This document shows positions 24,286-32,374 of a stretch of DNA of 37,914 nucleotides, one piece after another. A program made the position numbers and the translations under genes. The notes beneath the pieces were generated by a model. The model was given only the letters and a program-made list of their open reading frames with translations. It was not told where the DNA came from and did not search any database. The stretch comes from an uncultured Oscillospiraceae bacterium (lineage in GTDB: Bacteria; Bacillota; Clostridia; Oscillospirales; Oscillospiraceae). Numbering within the stretch: position 1 is the stretch's first letter; every line of letters starts with the position of its first letter. The DNA lies in contig CANQUE010000018.1 in NCBI GenBank assembly GCA_947626905.1, positions 1-37,914 on the forward strand. Reading direction: 5' to 3'.

Positions 24286-25098
24286 TTATGCCAGCAGCAC
24301 GCTGTCGTTGGTGATGGAGTTGCCGGACAGCTGGGCGAATTTATCCAGCAGATCCTGCATGGAAAGGTGTTTCTTCTCCTCCCCGGCGATGTCCAGGATG
24401 ATCCGTCCCTCGTTCATCATGATGAGCCGGTTTCCGTGGGCGATGGCGTCCTTCATGTTGTGGGTCACCATGAACGCGGTCAAATGGTTGTCCCGGATCA
24501 TGGCGTCGGTGGTATCCAGTACCTTCTCCGCCGTCTTGGGGTCCAGCGCGGCGGTGTGCTCGTCCAGCAGCAGCAGCTTGGGTCTTTTCAGCGTGGCCAT
24601 CAGCAGCGTCAGCGCCTGGCGCTGACCGCCGGAGAGCAATCCCACCTTGGTGGTCATGCGATCCTCCAGCCCCAGATCCAGGGTCCTGAGCAGGTCGCGA
24701 TACTGCTCCTGCTCTTTTTTGGTGATGCCCCGGCGCAGGCCGCGCCGCTGGCCCCGGCGCAGGGCCAGCGCCAGATTCTCCTGGATCTCCATGGTGGCGG
24801 CGGTGCCGTTCATAGGGTCCTGGAACACCCGGCCCAGATACCCGGCCCGCTTGTACTCCGGCAAGCCGGTCACGTCCTGGCCGTCGATGACGATGGAACC
24901 GGCGTCGATGGGCCAAACGCCGGCGATGGCGTTGAGGGCCGTGGATTTGCCCGCGCCGTTGGAACCGATGACGGTGACGAAGTCCCCCTCTTTCAGCTTC
25001 AGGCTCAGGCTGTTCAGCGCCCGTTTTTCGTTGACGGTGCCGGGGTTGAACGTCTTGTATACGTCGTTGATCTCCAGCATGTACTTGCTCTCAGGCAT
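24286..25098 (-). CDS. ABC transporter ATPase, TrpZ-like
   Basis: The 270-residue ATPase of a three-gene importer. Walker A is GSNGAGKST, the Q-loop lies in GRVFQDPMNGT, the signature is LLSGGQRQALTLLMA, and Walker B is LLLLDEHTAALDPKT. DEHTAALD in place of DEPTSALD is characteristic of the ATPases that accompany PF04392-type binding proteins. The switch His is in MVTHNMKDAI. AAGGAGG precedes the ATG, which overlaps the permease 3' end by 8 bases. It is the last gene of the operon. Confidence 0.94.
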   Translation of the reverse strand: MPESKYMLEINDVYKTFNPGTVNEKRALNSLSLKLKEGDFVTVIGSNGAGKSTALNAIAGVWPIDAGSIVIDGQDVTGLPEYKRAGYLGRVFQDPMNGTAATMEIQENLALALRRGQRRGLRRGITKKEQEQYRDLLRTLDLGLEDRMTTKVGLLSGGQRQALTLLMATLKRPKLLLLDEHTAALDPKTAEKVLDTTDAMIRDNHLTAFMVTHNMKDAIAHGNRLIMMNEGRIILDIAGEEKKHLSMQDLLDKFAQLSGNSITNDSVLLA

Positions 25099-26035
25099 CG
25101 GTTTCCACCTCCTTCTTGGCCTTGGTGAAGTACTTCTCCTTCCAGTAGGGCACGGTGAGGAACACCGCCACCACCAGGGCCGTGAGAAGCTTCAGGTCCG
25201 TGGACTCCAGGCCCAGCCGCAGCACCAGGGTGATCACCGCGTAATAGATGATGGCGCCGATAACGGAGGCCAGCAGCTTCAAAGCGAAGTTGCGGAACAC
25301 TTTGTCCAGCAGCACCTCGCCGATGATGACGGCGGCCAGACCGATGACGATGGCGCCACGGCCCATGTCGATGGTGACGCTGCCGGAGTACTGGGCCAGC
25401 AGGGCCCCGGACATGGCCACCATGCCGTTGGACACCACCAGGCCCAGCACCTTGTTCTTATCGGTGTTGATGCCCTGGGCCCGGCTCATGTTCTGGTTGG
25501 CGCCGGTGGCCCGGATGGAGCAGCCCAGCTCCGTGCCGAAAAACCAGTACAGCAGCCCAATGGCCGCCGCCACGATGATGGCCAGCAGCAGGATGGGATT
25601 GCGCAGCGACAGCTCCCGCACATACCGGGACGACACCAAAAGGGGGTTTCTGTCCACGCTCAGGGCCAGGGTGGCCTTGGTCTTGGCGGTGTCGCCGATG
25701 GCCATGATGCGCAGGTTCAGGGAGTAAAGGGCCAGCTGGGTCAGGATGCCCGACAGGATCGCCGGGATGCCACAGGCGGTGTGGAGCAGTCCCGTTATCA
25801 GCCCCGCCAGCATGCCTGCGAGGATAGCGGCGAGCATCGCCACCCAGGGATTGACGCCCATGACGATCAGCACCCCGCACACCGCGCCGCCGGTGGCCAG
25901 GGAGCCGTCCACCGTCAGGTCGGCCACGTCCAGGATCTTATAGGTCAGATACACGCCGATGGCCATCAGGCCCCAGGCGAGGCCCTGCCCGCAGGCGCCG
26001 GGCAGAGAGTTCACAAACGACAGCAGCACGTTCAT
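25091..26035 (-). CDS. ABC transporter permease, TrpY-like
   Basis: A 314-residue membrane permease of the LivH/RbsC superfamily. With the ATG at 26035, GGAGGA stands 9 bases upstream; a longer frame from 26065 is less likely. The first membrane part reads LAWGLMAIGVYLTYKILDVADLT, with ADLTVDGS, a hallmark of the permeases paired with PF04392 binding proteins. About eight hydrophobic segments are present. The cytoplasmic contact loop is IRATGANQNMSRAQGIN. The C-terminal tail is basic. It lies 134 bases from the binding-protein gene, with two hairpins between. Confidence 0.94.
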   Translation of the reverse strand: MNVLLSFVNSLPGACGQGLAWGLMAIGVYLTYKILDVADLTVDGSLATGGAVCGVLIVMGVNPWVAMLAAILAGMLAGLITGLLHTACGIPAILSGILTQLALYSLNLRIMAIGDTAKTKATLALSVDRNPLLVSSRYVRELSLRNPILLLAIIVAAAIGLLYWFFGTELGCSIRATGANQNMSRAQGINTDKNKVLGLVVSNGMVAMSGALLAQYSGSVTIDMGRGAIVIGLAAVIIGEVLLDKVFRNFALKLLASVIGAIIYYAVITLVLRLGLESTDLKLLTALVVAVFLTVPYWKEKYFTKAKKEVETDA

Positions 26036-26078
26036 GGCGGGGTCTCCTCCGTTCAACTCAAGCAAAAGGGATCATAGC

Positions 26079-26110
26079 AAAAAACAGAGGGAAATGAAAG
26101 CATTTCCCTC
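26079..26110 (-). terminator. Intercistronic terminator-like hairpin 2 after the TrpX-like gene
   Basis: A perfect 10-bp stem (26087-26096 with 26101-26110) has a 4-base loop; on the minus strand it runs into TGTTTTTT. It lies between the binding-protein and permease genes and probably stops most transcripts. Confidence 0.75.
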
Positions 26111-26123
26111 TTCTTTTTCAGAT

Positions 26124-26154
26124 GCTTCGCCCAGTCCTCGGGGCTGGGCGAAGC
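26124..26154 (-). terminator. Intercistronic hairpin 1 after the TrpX-like gene
   Basis: A perfect 11-bp stem (26124-26134 with 26144-26154) with a 9-base loop starts 15 bases after the stop of the binding-protein gene. It is followed on the minus strand by GAAAAAGAAG rather than T, so it is more likely a stability element that works with the terminator-like hairpin just downstream. Confidence 0.55.
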
Positions 26155-26169
26155 GGTCAAAGTGAGATA

Positions 26170-27147
26170 TCACTCGGCCTCCAGGGGGATGTAGTCCTCG
26201 GGGACGGTGATGCCCAGCGCCTCGCAGTTGGCGGCGTTGTAGAGCTTATCCAGCGTGGTGTCGAAGCCGACCGCGGTTTCCTCGATCTTGGCAGCGCCGG
26301 TCAGGATATCGGCGGCCATCCGGCCGGTGATCTGGCCCAGCTCATAGTAGCTGATGGACAGCGTGGCCACGCCGCAGCCCTGGCAGATGCCGGACTCGCC
26401 GGCCACTACGGGCACCTTGGCGGGCAGCACCACGTCCGCGATGGTGGAGGTGTTGTTGGCAGCGGTGTTGTCGGTGGGGATGTAGATCACGTCGGAGTTA
26501 TCGCAGGCGGTCTGGGTCACGGCCTGCAGGTCGTTCACGTCGTTAAAGGCGTAGGGCGTGCAGGTGTAGCCCATTTCCTGCAGGTAGCCCTGGATGGTCT
26601 CGATCTGATAGACGGAGTTGGGCTCGGCGGAGCAGTACAGCAGTCCCACGTTCTGCGCGTCGGGGAACAGCTCCTGGATCATAGCGGCCTGCTGGTCCAG
26701 CGGGGCCAGGTCGGAGGTGCCGGACACGTTGCCGCCCAGGACCTTGTCGTCGGTGGTGTCCAGCTCCAGCGCCACACCGTAGTTGGTGACGGCGGTGCCC
26801 AGGACGGGGATCTCGGCGGTGGCGGAAGCCGCGGCCTGCACAGCCGGGGTGGCGTTGGCCAGGATCAGGTCCACATGGTTGGCCACAAAGCCGTCCACGA
26901 TGGTGGTGCAGTTGGTGGCCTCGCCGCCGGCGTTCTGTTCGTCGAAGGTGACGGCATCGCCCAGCGCCTCGGTCAGGGCGTCCTTAAAGCCCTGGGTGGC
27001 CAGGTCCAGCGCCGGATGGGGCGCCAGCTGGCAGATGCCCACGGTGTAGGTTTCCTTGTCGGCCGCGGTCTTGTCGCCGGAGCCGCCGCAGGCGGTCAGC
27101 GCCAGGATCATGACCAGCGCGAGCAGCAGAGCAAGAGTCTTTTTCAT
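26170..27147 (-). CDS. ABC transporter binding lipoprotein, TrpX-like (PF04392 type)
   Basis: A 325-residue lipoprotein with signal residues 1-19 and lipobox LALTAC, Cys20 being lipidated. The mature fold is the ABC_sub_bind type: YTVGICQLAPHPALDLATQGF near residue 35, the ATNCTTIVDGFVANHVDLILANATPA stretch in part, GTAVTNYG, LYCSAEPNS and IYIPTDNT. Streptococcal homologues (TrpX) belong to a tryptophan importer. Substrate here is inferred to be an aromatic amino acid, partly because tyrS lies directly upstream. The ATG at 27147 has AAGGA 9 bases before it. It is the first and probably most expressed gene of its operon. Confidence 0.92.
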   Translation of the reverse strand: MKKTLALLLALVMILALTACGGSGDKTAADKETYTVGICQLAPHPALDLATQGFKDALTEALGDAVTFDEQNAGGEATNCTTIVDGFVANHVDLILANATPAVQAAASATAEIPVLGTAVTNYGVALELDTTDDKVLGGNVSGTSDLAPLDQQAAMIQELFPDAQNVGLLYCSAEPNSVYQIETIQGYLQEMGYTCTPYAFNDVNDLQAVTQTACDNSDVIYIPTDNTAANNTSTIADVVLPAKVPVVAGESGICQGCGVATLSISYYELGQITGRMAADILTGAAKIEETAVGFDTTLDKLYNAANCEALGITVPEDYIPLEAE

Positions 27148-27213
27148 CTCATCGGTTCCTTTCAGTTTCATGATTTAAGGCATTGTAGAAGCAAACTAAA
27201 ATTGTCGCCTTAT

Positions 27214-27242
27214 ATACTATTACTTTAAATAACTAATGTCAA
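27214..27242 (-). promoter_or_regulatory. Promoter of the TrpX-like importer
   Basis: On the minus strand a perfect TTGACA (27242-27237), a 17-base spacer and TAGTAT (27219-27214). The leader is about 60 bases. Confidence 0.7.
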
Positions 27243-27274
27243 TGCGCAGTTCCTCCAAAAACCGCGCATTGACA
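27237..27274. repeat. Inverted repeat overlapping the -35 of the importer
   Basis: Arms TGTCAATGCGC (27237-27247) and GCGCATTGACA (27264-27274) are perfect 11-mers with a 16-base spacer. One arm contains the TTGACA box. This could be an operator, or the transcribed hairpin that ends the tyrS message; the tail after it is only moderately T-rich. Confidence 0.55.
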
Positions 27275-27320
27275 CTCGTTTCCTTATGGCATTATCTCTG
27301 CCCATCAGCCGGTCTTATGA

Positions 27321-28547
27321 TCACTTTAAGATGACCTTCCGATAGCTCTTCTTTCCCCGGCGCAGCAGCACGCCCTGGCGGAGCTTTTCCGCCGGCACGG
27401 CCAGGAACATATCGGCGACCTTCTCCCCGTCCAGGGTCACGCCCCCCTGGGAGATGTTCTGCCGGGCCTCGGAGTTGGACTTGCAAAGTCCCGCCTTCAC
27501 CAGCAGCGTCTTGATATCCGCCGCCCCGTCGGCAAGATCCGCCTCGCCGATCTCCGTCACGGGCATCTCCTCCCCGGAGCCGGCGCCGAACAGGGCCTTG
27601 GCGGCGGCCCGGGCCTTCTCGGCCTCGGCCTCGCCGTGGACCATCTTCGTCAGCTCGTAGGCCAGGATCTCCTTGGCCTCGTTGATCTTCTGGTCCTTCC
27701 AGTGATCCATCTGCTCGATCTGGTCCATAGGCAGGAAGGTGAGCATACGGATGCATTTCATCACGTCCGCGTCGCCCACATTGCGCCAATACTGGTAGAA
27801 GTCATAGGGGCTGGTCTTGTTGGGGTCCAGCCATACGGCGTTGCCGGCGGTCTTGCCCATCTTATTGCCGTTGGAATCGGTCAGCAGTGTCACGGTCATG
27901 GCGTAGGCGTCCTTGCCCAGCTTCCGGCGGATCAGCTCCGTGCCGCCCAGCATGTTGCTCCACTGGTCGTTGCCGCCGAACTGCATGTTGCAGCCCAGGG
28001 TCTGGAACATGTGGTAGAAATCATAGGACTGCATGATCATGTAGTTGAATTCCAGGAAGCTGAGTCCCTTTTCCATGCGCTGCTTGTAGCACTCCGCCCG
28101 GAGCATGTTGTTCACGGAAAAGCAGGCCCCCACCTCCCGCAGCAGATCCACGTAATTCAGCTCCAGCAGCCAGTCGGCGTTGTTGACCATCATGGCCTGG
28201 CCGGGCCCCTCGCCGAAGTCGATGAATCTCTCCATCTGCCGCTTGAAGCAGGCGGCGTTGTGGGCGATGGCCTCCTTGGTGAGCATCTTGCGCATATCGG
28301 TGCGCCCGGAGGGGTCGCCGATCATGGTGGTGCCGCCGCCGATCAGGGCGATGGGACGGTTCCCGGCCTGCTGCAAACGCTTCATAAACGTCAGCGTCAC
28401 AAAATGGCCGGCCGTCAGGCTGTCCGCGGTGCAGTCGAAGCCGATATAGAAGGTGGCCTTGCCCTCGTTGATAAGGTCTTTGATCTTGTCCTCGTCCGTC
28501 ACCTGGGCGATGAGCCCCCGGGCGACCAGTTCGTCATATAGGGTCAT
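27321..28547 (-). CDS. tyrS: Tyrosyl-tRNA synthetase, variant HIGH and KMSKS motifs
   Basis: TyrS charges tRNA-Tyr. The protein has 408 residues, a class I catalytic domain and a C-terminal S4 RNA-binding domain (SNSEARQNISQGGVTLDGEKV, in part). The ATG at 28547 has GGAGAGG upstream, overlapping the recN stop; a much longer open frame continues upstream but overlaps recN and is not real. In the Bacillus stearothermophilus numbering Thr40 and His48 are kept, while His45 of HIGH is Thr (ADSLTAGHF). The second motif is KMGKT instead of KMSKS. YxIMQSYDF and GGNDQWSN are the tyrosine pocket. It is last in dxs-tlyA-nadK-argR-recN-tyrS. Confidence 0.95.
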   Translation of the reverse strand: MTLYDELVARGLIAQVTDEDKIKDLINEGKATFYIGFDCTADSLTAGHFVTLTFMKRLQQAGNRPIALIGGGTTMIGDPSGRTDMRKMLTKEAIAHNAACFKRQMERFIDFGEGPGQAMMVNNADWLLELNYVDLLREVGACFSVNNMLRAECYKQRMEKGLSFLEFNYMIMQSYDFYHMFQTLGCNMQFGGNDQWSNMLGGTELIRRKLGKDAYAMTVTLLTDSNGNKMGKTAGNAVWLDPNKTSPYDFYQYWRNVGDADVMKCIRMLTFLPMDQIEQMDHWKDQKINEAKEILAYELTKMVHGEAEAEKARAAAKALFGAGSGEEMPVTEIGEADLADGAADIKTLLVKAGLCKSNSEARQNISQGGVTLDGEKVADMFLAVPAEKLRQGVLLRRGKKSYRKVILK

Positions 28548-28558
28548 TTTTCCTCTCC

Positions 28559-30247
28559 TCAAACCAGTTTTTCTTTCCACGCGTCCGCCGCGGCAAGCTG
28601 TTCCTCGGCGGAGGCGGTAGTGATCTCGGTGATGTTGTCGCCCCCGGTGAGCCGGGCCAGCTCCCGGCGCCGGCCGGGCCGGTCCAGCTCGGTGACGGTG
28701 GTATAGGTGCGGCCGTCCCGCTCGGATTTTTCGATGAGGTACTGGCTGTCGGCCATGGCCGCGATCTGCGCCAGGTGGCTGACGCACAGCACCTGCCGGT
28801 GCCGGCCGGTGAGGGCCAGCTTCTCTCCCACCCGGCTGGCCGCCACGCCGGACACGCCGGTGTCGATCTCGTCAAACACCGCCGTAGGCACCGGGTCGTT
28901 CTGGCCGAACACGATCTTCAGCGCCAGCATGATCCGGCTCAATTCACCGCCGGAGGCGATCTTGGCGATGCGGCCGGGCGCTTCCCCGGCGTTGGCGCTC
29001 ATCAAAAAGCGCACCTCGTCCGCGCCGGCGGGGCCGAATCCGGGGCCCTCTTCCATGGGGGAGAGCTCTGTTACAAAGCGCACGGAGGGCATGCTCAGCT
29101 CCTTCAGCTCCCGCTCTACCCGCGCCGCCAGGGCGCTGCCCGCCTTCTTCCTGGCCCGGGTGAGGGCGGCGGCGGCGGTACGGCAGTCCTTTTCCAGCAC
29201 GGCCCGCTTTTGGACCAGCTTTTCCAGCGCCTCGTCCCCATATTCCAGCTCCTCCAGCCGGGCGGAGCTGTCCTCATACAGGGCAATCAGCGCCGCCTCG
29301 TCCGCCGCGGAGAATTTTTTCTCCAGCCGCCGCAGCTGCACGAGCCGGCTCTCCACCCGGTCGAATTCCTCCGGGGAGAAGTCCAGGCTGTCCCACACGT
29401 CCCGGACGCGCTCGGCGGCGTCCTGCAAAAGCGCCTGGGCCTCCGCCAGGACCTTGTCCGCCTCCGCCAGACCGCTGCTCCAGCCTCTGGCGCGGCTGAG
29501 CCAGCCTCTGGCCTGGCCGGTCAGCTCCACGGCGGAGCTCTCGTCCCCATACAAGGCGGTAAAAGCGCCCTGGGCGGCCTCCCGGAGCTTTTCCCCGTTT
29601 CGCAGCAGCTCGGACCGCTCCTCCAGCTCCGCCTCTTCCCCGGCCCGGAGCTGGGCCTTTTCCAGCTCCTGTACCCGATAGGCCAGGCTCTCCGCCAGCT
29701 GGCGGCGGGTCTCGCCGTCCAGGCTGAGCTTCTCGATCTGCCGCTCGTTGTCCCGCCAGGCGCCGTAAGCCGTCCGGTAGGCGGCCAGCTCCTCCCCGTC
29801 GCCGGCAAAGGCGTCCAGATAGGCCAGATGGCGGCTCTCGTCCAGCAGCTGCCGGCCGTCGTTCTGTCCGTGGATATCCACCAACAGCGCCCCCAGGGCG
29901 CGAAGCTGGGCGGCCGTCACCGGCACGCCGTTGACCCGGCAGGACCCCCGGCCGTCGGCGGACACGGTCCGCTGGACGATCAGCGTGCCGTCCTCCGGTT
30001 CCACGCCGTTTTCCCCGCACCACGCCAGCGCCGGGTCCGCGTCGAACACGGCGGCGGCCAAGCACCGGTCCGCCCCGGTGCGCACCAGCTCCCGGCTGGT
30101 CCGGCCGCCGGTGACGGCATACAGCGCGTCGATGACGATGGATTTTCCCGCGCCGGTCTCGCCGGTCAGCACGTTCAGTCCCTCCCGGAACTGCACGTCA
30201 GCCCGCTCCACCACCGCGATATTCTCGATGTGGAGACTCCTGAGCAT
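28559..30247 (-). CDS. recN: DNA repair protein RecN
   Basis: RecN is an SMC-like ATPase that acts at DNA double-strand breaks. The 562-residue length is normal. Walker A is GETGAGKSIVIDAL near residue 30, followed by a long coiled-coil region (about 160-370) rich in Glu, Arg and Ala. The signature ASGGELSRIMLALK and Walker B VFDEIDTGVSG lie in the C-terminal lobe, with LCVSHLAQIAA after them. AGAGGT precedes the ATG, 5 bases after the argR stop. The order nadK-argR-recN is common in Firmicutes. The tyrS ribosome site overlaps its stop codon. Confidence 0.96.
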   Translation of the reverse strand: MLRSLHIENIAVVERADVQFREGLNVLTGETGAGKSIVIDALYAVTGGRTSRELVRTGADRCLAAAVFDADPALAWCGENGVEPEDGTLIVQRTVSADGRGSCRVNGVPVTAAQLRALGALLVDIHGQNDGRQLLDESRHLAYLDAFAGDGEELAAYRTAYGAWRDNERQIEKLSLDGETRRQLAESLAYRVQELEKAQLRAGEEAELEERSELLRNGEKLREAAQGAFTALYGDESSAVELTGQARGWLSRARGWSSGLAEADKVLAEAQALLQDAAERVRDVWDSLDFSPEEFDRVESRLVQLRRLEKKFSAADEAALIALYEDSSARLEELEYGDEALEKLVQKRAVLEKDCRTAAAALTRARKKAGSALAARVERELKELSMPSVRFVTELSPMEEGPGFGPAGADEVRFLMSANAGEAPGRIAKIASGGELSRIMLALKIVFGQNDPVPTAVFDEIDTGVSGVAASRVGEKLALTGRHRQVLCVSHLAQIAAMADSQYLIEKSERDGRTYTTVTELDRPGRRRELARLTGGDNITEITTASAEEQLAAADAWKEKLV

Positions 30248-30252
30248 CCCGC

Positions 30253-30708
30253 TTACCTCTTATAGGCCCGGCGCAGCTGGGCGCACAGCCTCTCGGCGGA
30301 GGCGGCGTTGCGCAGCACGATGATGGCCGTGTCGTCCCCGGCCACAGAGCCCAGGATGGAATCGTCCCCCATGGCGTCGATGGAGGCGCACACCGCCGAG
30401 GCCAGCCCCGGCAGGGTCTTTACCACCACCGTGTGCAGCGCGTGGTCAAAGCCCACGCAGCCCTCCCGGAAGATCTCCTCCAGCCGCCGGGACGCCTCGC
30501 TGGACTCGTCCTGATCCGCCTGGGCATAACGGTACCGGCCATCCGGGCCGATCTCCTTCACCAGGCGCAGCTCTTTGATGTCCCGGCTCACCGTGGCCTG
30601 GGTGCTGCTCACGCCCCGGGCCTGGAGCGCCAGGAGCATCTGGCCCTGGGTCTCGATGTTCTCCTGGGCGATGATGTCCAGGATCACGCTCTGTCGTGAC
30701 GTTTTCAT
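30253..30708 (-). CDS. argR: Arginine repressor ArgR
   Basis: A 151-residue regulator that binds arginine and represses arginine synthesis or uptake genes while activating breakdown. Residues 1-70 form the winged helix, with TQATVSRDIKEL as the recognition segment. The C-terminal trimerisation and arginine-binding domain carries SVAGDDTAIIVLR, where the two Asp residues bind arginine. Its ATG overlaps the nadK stop as ATGA, so it is translationally coupled. A site matching its consensus occurs at 12083-12096 in this window. In Bacillus the recN-linked gene is AhrC. Confidence 0.96.
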   Translation of the reverse strand: MKTSRQSVILDIIAQENIETQGQMLLALQARGVSSTQATVSRDIKELRLVKEIGPDGRYRYAQADQDESSEASRRLEEIFREGCVGFDHALHTVVVKTLPGLASAVCASIDAMGDDSILGSVAGDDTAIIVLRNAASAERLCAQLRRAYKR

Positions 30709-31562
30709 GCTCGCTCCCCCAATTTTTCAAATGCCGTTTCATAAAAGCTCTTGGTGCCCAGATAGGCGATCAAAAGCCTGTGTCTGGATTTGGTGACCGT
30801 GACCTCGTCCCCGTCATACAGGTCCGTCAATCCCCGGCCGTCCACGCTCAGCACGCACCGCCGCCCCTCGCTCACATCCTCGGGCACGATGGTCACCGTC
30901 CGCTCCGGCTTGAGCACGAAGCTCCTGGCGGCCAGCATGTGGGCGCAGATGGGCGTGAGCACGATCCCCTCCGCGTCCGGCTCCACCAGCGGTCCGCCCG
31001 CGGCCATGGAATATGCGGTGGACCCGGTGGGCGTGGAAACGATCACCCCATCTCCGGAGAAGGCCAAAATGCGTTTCCCGTCCCCCAGGGCGGTGAGGCG
31101 CACGTTCTGTACGATGCCGGAGATCACCGCGTCGTTCAGCGCGGTATCGAAAAAGACGTTCTCTCCCCTCCGCCAGACGCTCACGTCCAGCATCATGCGG
31201 GGCACCGGCTCGAACTCCCCGGCGGCCGCCTGCCGTAGCAGCTCCACGTTCTCCCGGTCCAGCTCCGTCAAAAAACCGGTATGGCCCAGGTTCACCCCCA
31301 CCAGCGGCACGCTGTAGCCCATCACCCGGGGCGCGATGCGCAGGATCGTTCCGTCGCCCCCCAGCGTGACCAGCAGGTCCGCCCCGGGCAGCACATCCTC
31401 CAGCGCCGCCGTTTCAAAGCCCGGCGGGTCCCATTGCTCGCCGCACACAGGACAGACCGCCACCCGATGGCCCTCCTTTTCCAGCATGTCCTTCACCGCC
31501 GCCGTACAGGCAAAGCCGCTGTCACGCTGGACATTGGGGCACAACACGATCGATCCGCTCAT
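30705..31562 (-). CDS. nadK: NAD kinase
   Basis: NadK phosphorylates NAD to NADP in the cytoplasm. The 285-residue protein has the GGDGT motif at 68-72 (VTLGGDGTIL) and the second signature GDGVIVSTPTGSTAYSMAAGGP. A CPVCGEQW stretch at residues 38-45, in the segment before GGDGT, gives two cysteines spaced as in a metal-binding knuckle, though no second pair is obvious. GGAGGAG precedes the ATG, which overlaps the tlyA stop. The argR start overlaps its own stop. It sits in the conserved tlyA-nadK-argR-recN row. Confidence 0.96.
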   Translation of the reverse strand: MSGSIVLCPNVQRDSGFACTAAVKDMLEKEGHRVAVCPVCGEQWDPPGFETAALEDVLPGADLLVTLGGDGTILRIAPRVMGYSVPLVGVNLGHTGFLTELDRENVELLRQAAAGEFEPVPRMMLDVSVWRRGENVFFDTALNDAVISGIVQNVRLTALGDGKRILAFSGDGVIVSTPTGSTAYSMAAGGPLVEPDAEGIVLTPICAHMLAARSFVLKPERTVTIVPEDVSEGRRCVLSVDGRGLTDLYDGDEVTVTKSRHRLLIAYLGTKSFYETAFEKLGERA

Positions 31563-32374
31563 GGCTCCTCCTCTCTCCCGCCGTCCAGTGCCTCATGGGA
31601 CAGACGCACCACCTGGGCGCAGTCCGCCTCCACGCTCTCTCCCCCGAGGCCCAGCCAGGCGAGATATTCGATATTCCCCTCCGGGCCCCGCACCGGGGAA
31701 TAGGTCAGTCCCCGCAGGGAAAAGCCCATATCCCGGGCCGCGGCCAGGGTGTCCTCCAAGACCTGCCGGTGGACCTGCGGATCGCGGACCACGCCTTTTT
31801 TGCCCACCTTTTCCCGGCCCGCCTCGAACTGGGGCTTCACCAGGCACACCACCTGTCCCCCGGGAACAAGCAGCGTCTTCACCGCGGGCAGCACCAGCCG
31901 CAGAGAGATGAACGACATGTCCATCACCGCCAGATCCATCGCCTCCGGAAACATCTCCGGAGCCAGGTTCCGGGCGTTGGTCCGCTCCATCACCGTGACC
32001 CGCTCGTCGGTGCGCAGGCTCCAAGCCAGCTGGCCATAGCCCACGTCCACGGCATATACGTGTCTGGCCCCCCGCTGCAGCAGGCAGTCGGTAAAGCCGC
32101 CGGTGGAGGCCCCGCAGTCGACGCAGACATACCCCGCCGGATCGATGGAAAACTCGTCCAGCGCCTTTTCCAGCTTCAGCCCGCCCCGGCTCACATAGGC
32201 CAGTCTGTCCCCCCGGACCTGGACGTCGGCCTGGTCTGTGACCGGCGCGCCGGGCTTGGTCTGCTTCTCGCCGTTGACATACACGCTCCCGGCCATGATG
32301 AGAGCCTTGGCCTTTTCCCGGCTCTGGGCCAGGCCCAGATCGTATACCCGCTGGTCAAGCCTGATCTTTTCCAT
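31559..32374 (-). CDS. tlyA: TlyA-family rRNA 2'-O-methyltransferase
   Basis: A 271-residue protein with an N-terminal S4 RNA-binding domain (RLDQRVYDLGLAQSREKAKA, then AGSVYVNGE) and a C-terminal FtsJ-like methyltransferase domain. The SAM site is VCVDCGASTGGFTDCLLQRGA in part, and LAVMDMSFISLRLVLPA is the catalytic region. TlyA methylates ribosomal RNA riboses; it is also called hemolysin A for historical reasons. GGAGATG precedes the ATG, which lies 20 bases inside the dxs 3' end. The nadK start overlaps its stop. Confidence 0.95.
   Translation of the reverse strand: MEKIRLDQRVYDLGLAQSREKAKALIMAGSVYVNGEKQTKPGAPVTDQADVQVRGDRLAYVSRGGLKLEKALDEFSIDPAGYVCVDCGASTGGFTDCLLQRGARHVYAVDVGYGQLAWSLRTDERVTVMERTNARNLAPEMFPEAMDLAVMDMSFISLRLVLPAVKTLLVPGGQVVCLVKPQFEAGREKVGKKGVVRDPQVHRQVLEDTLAAARDMGFSLRGLTYSPVRGPEGNIEYLAWLGLGGESVEADCAQVVRLSHEALDGGREEEP

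Noticed and set aside
27148..27320. T-box leader for tyrS or the importer
   Set aside because: No T-box sequence or specifier stem was found upstream of either gene; tyrS starts within the recN message and the importer leader is short.
28548..28787. N-terminal extension of tyrS giving a 488-residue protein
   Set aside because: The extra 80 residues overlap recN and are Arg/Gly/His-rich. A normal ribosome site precedes the ATG at 28547 and gives the standard length.
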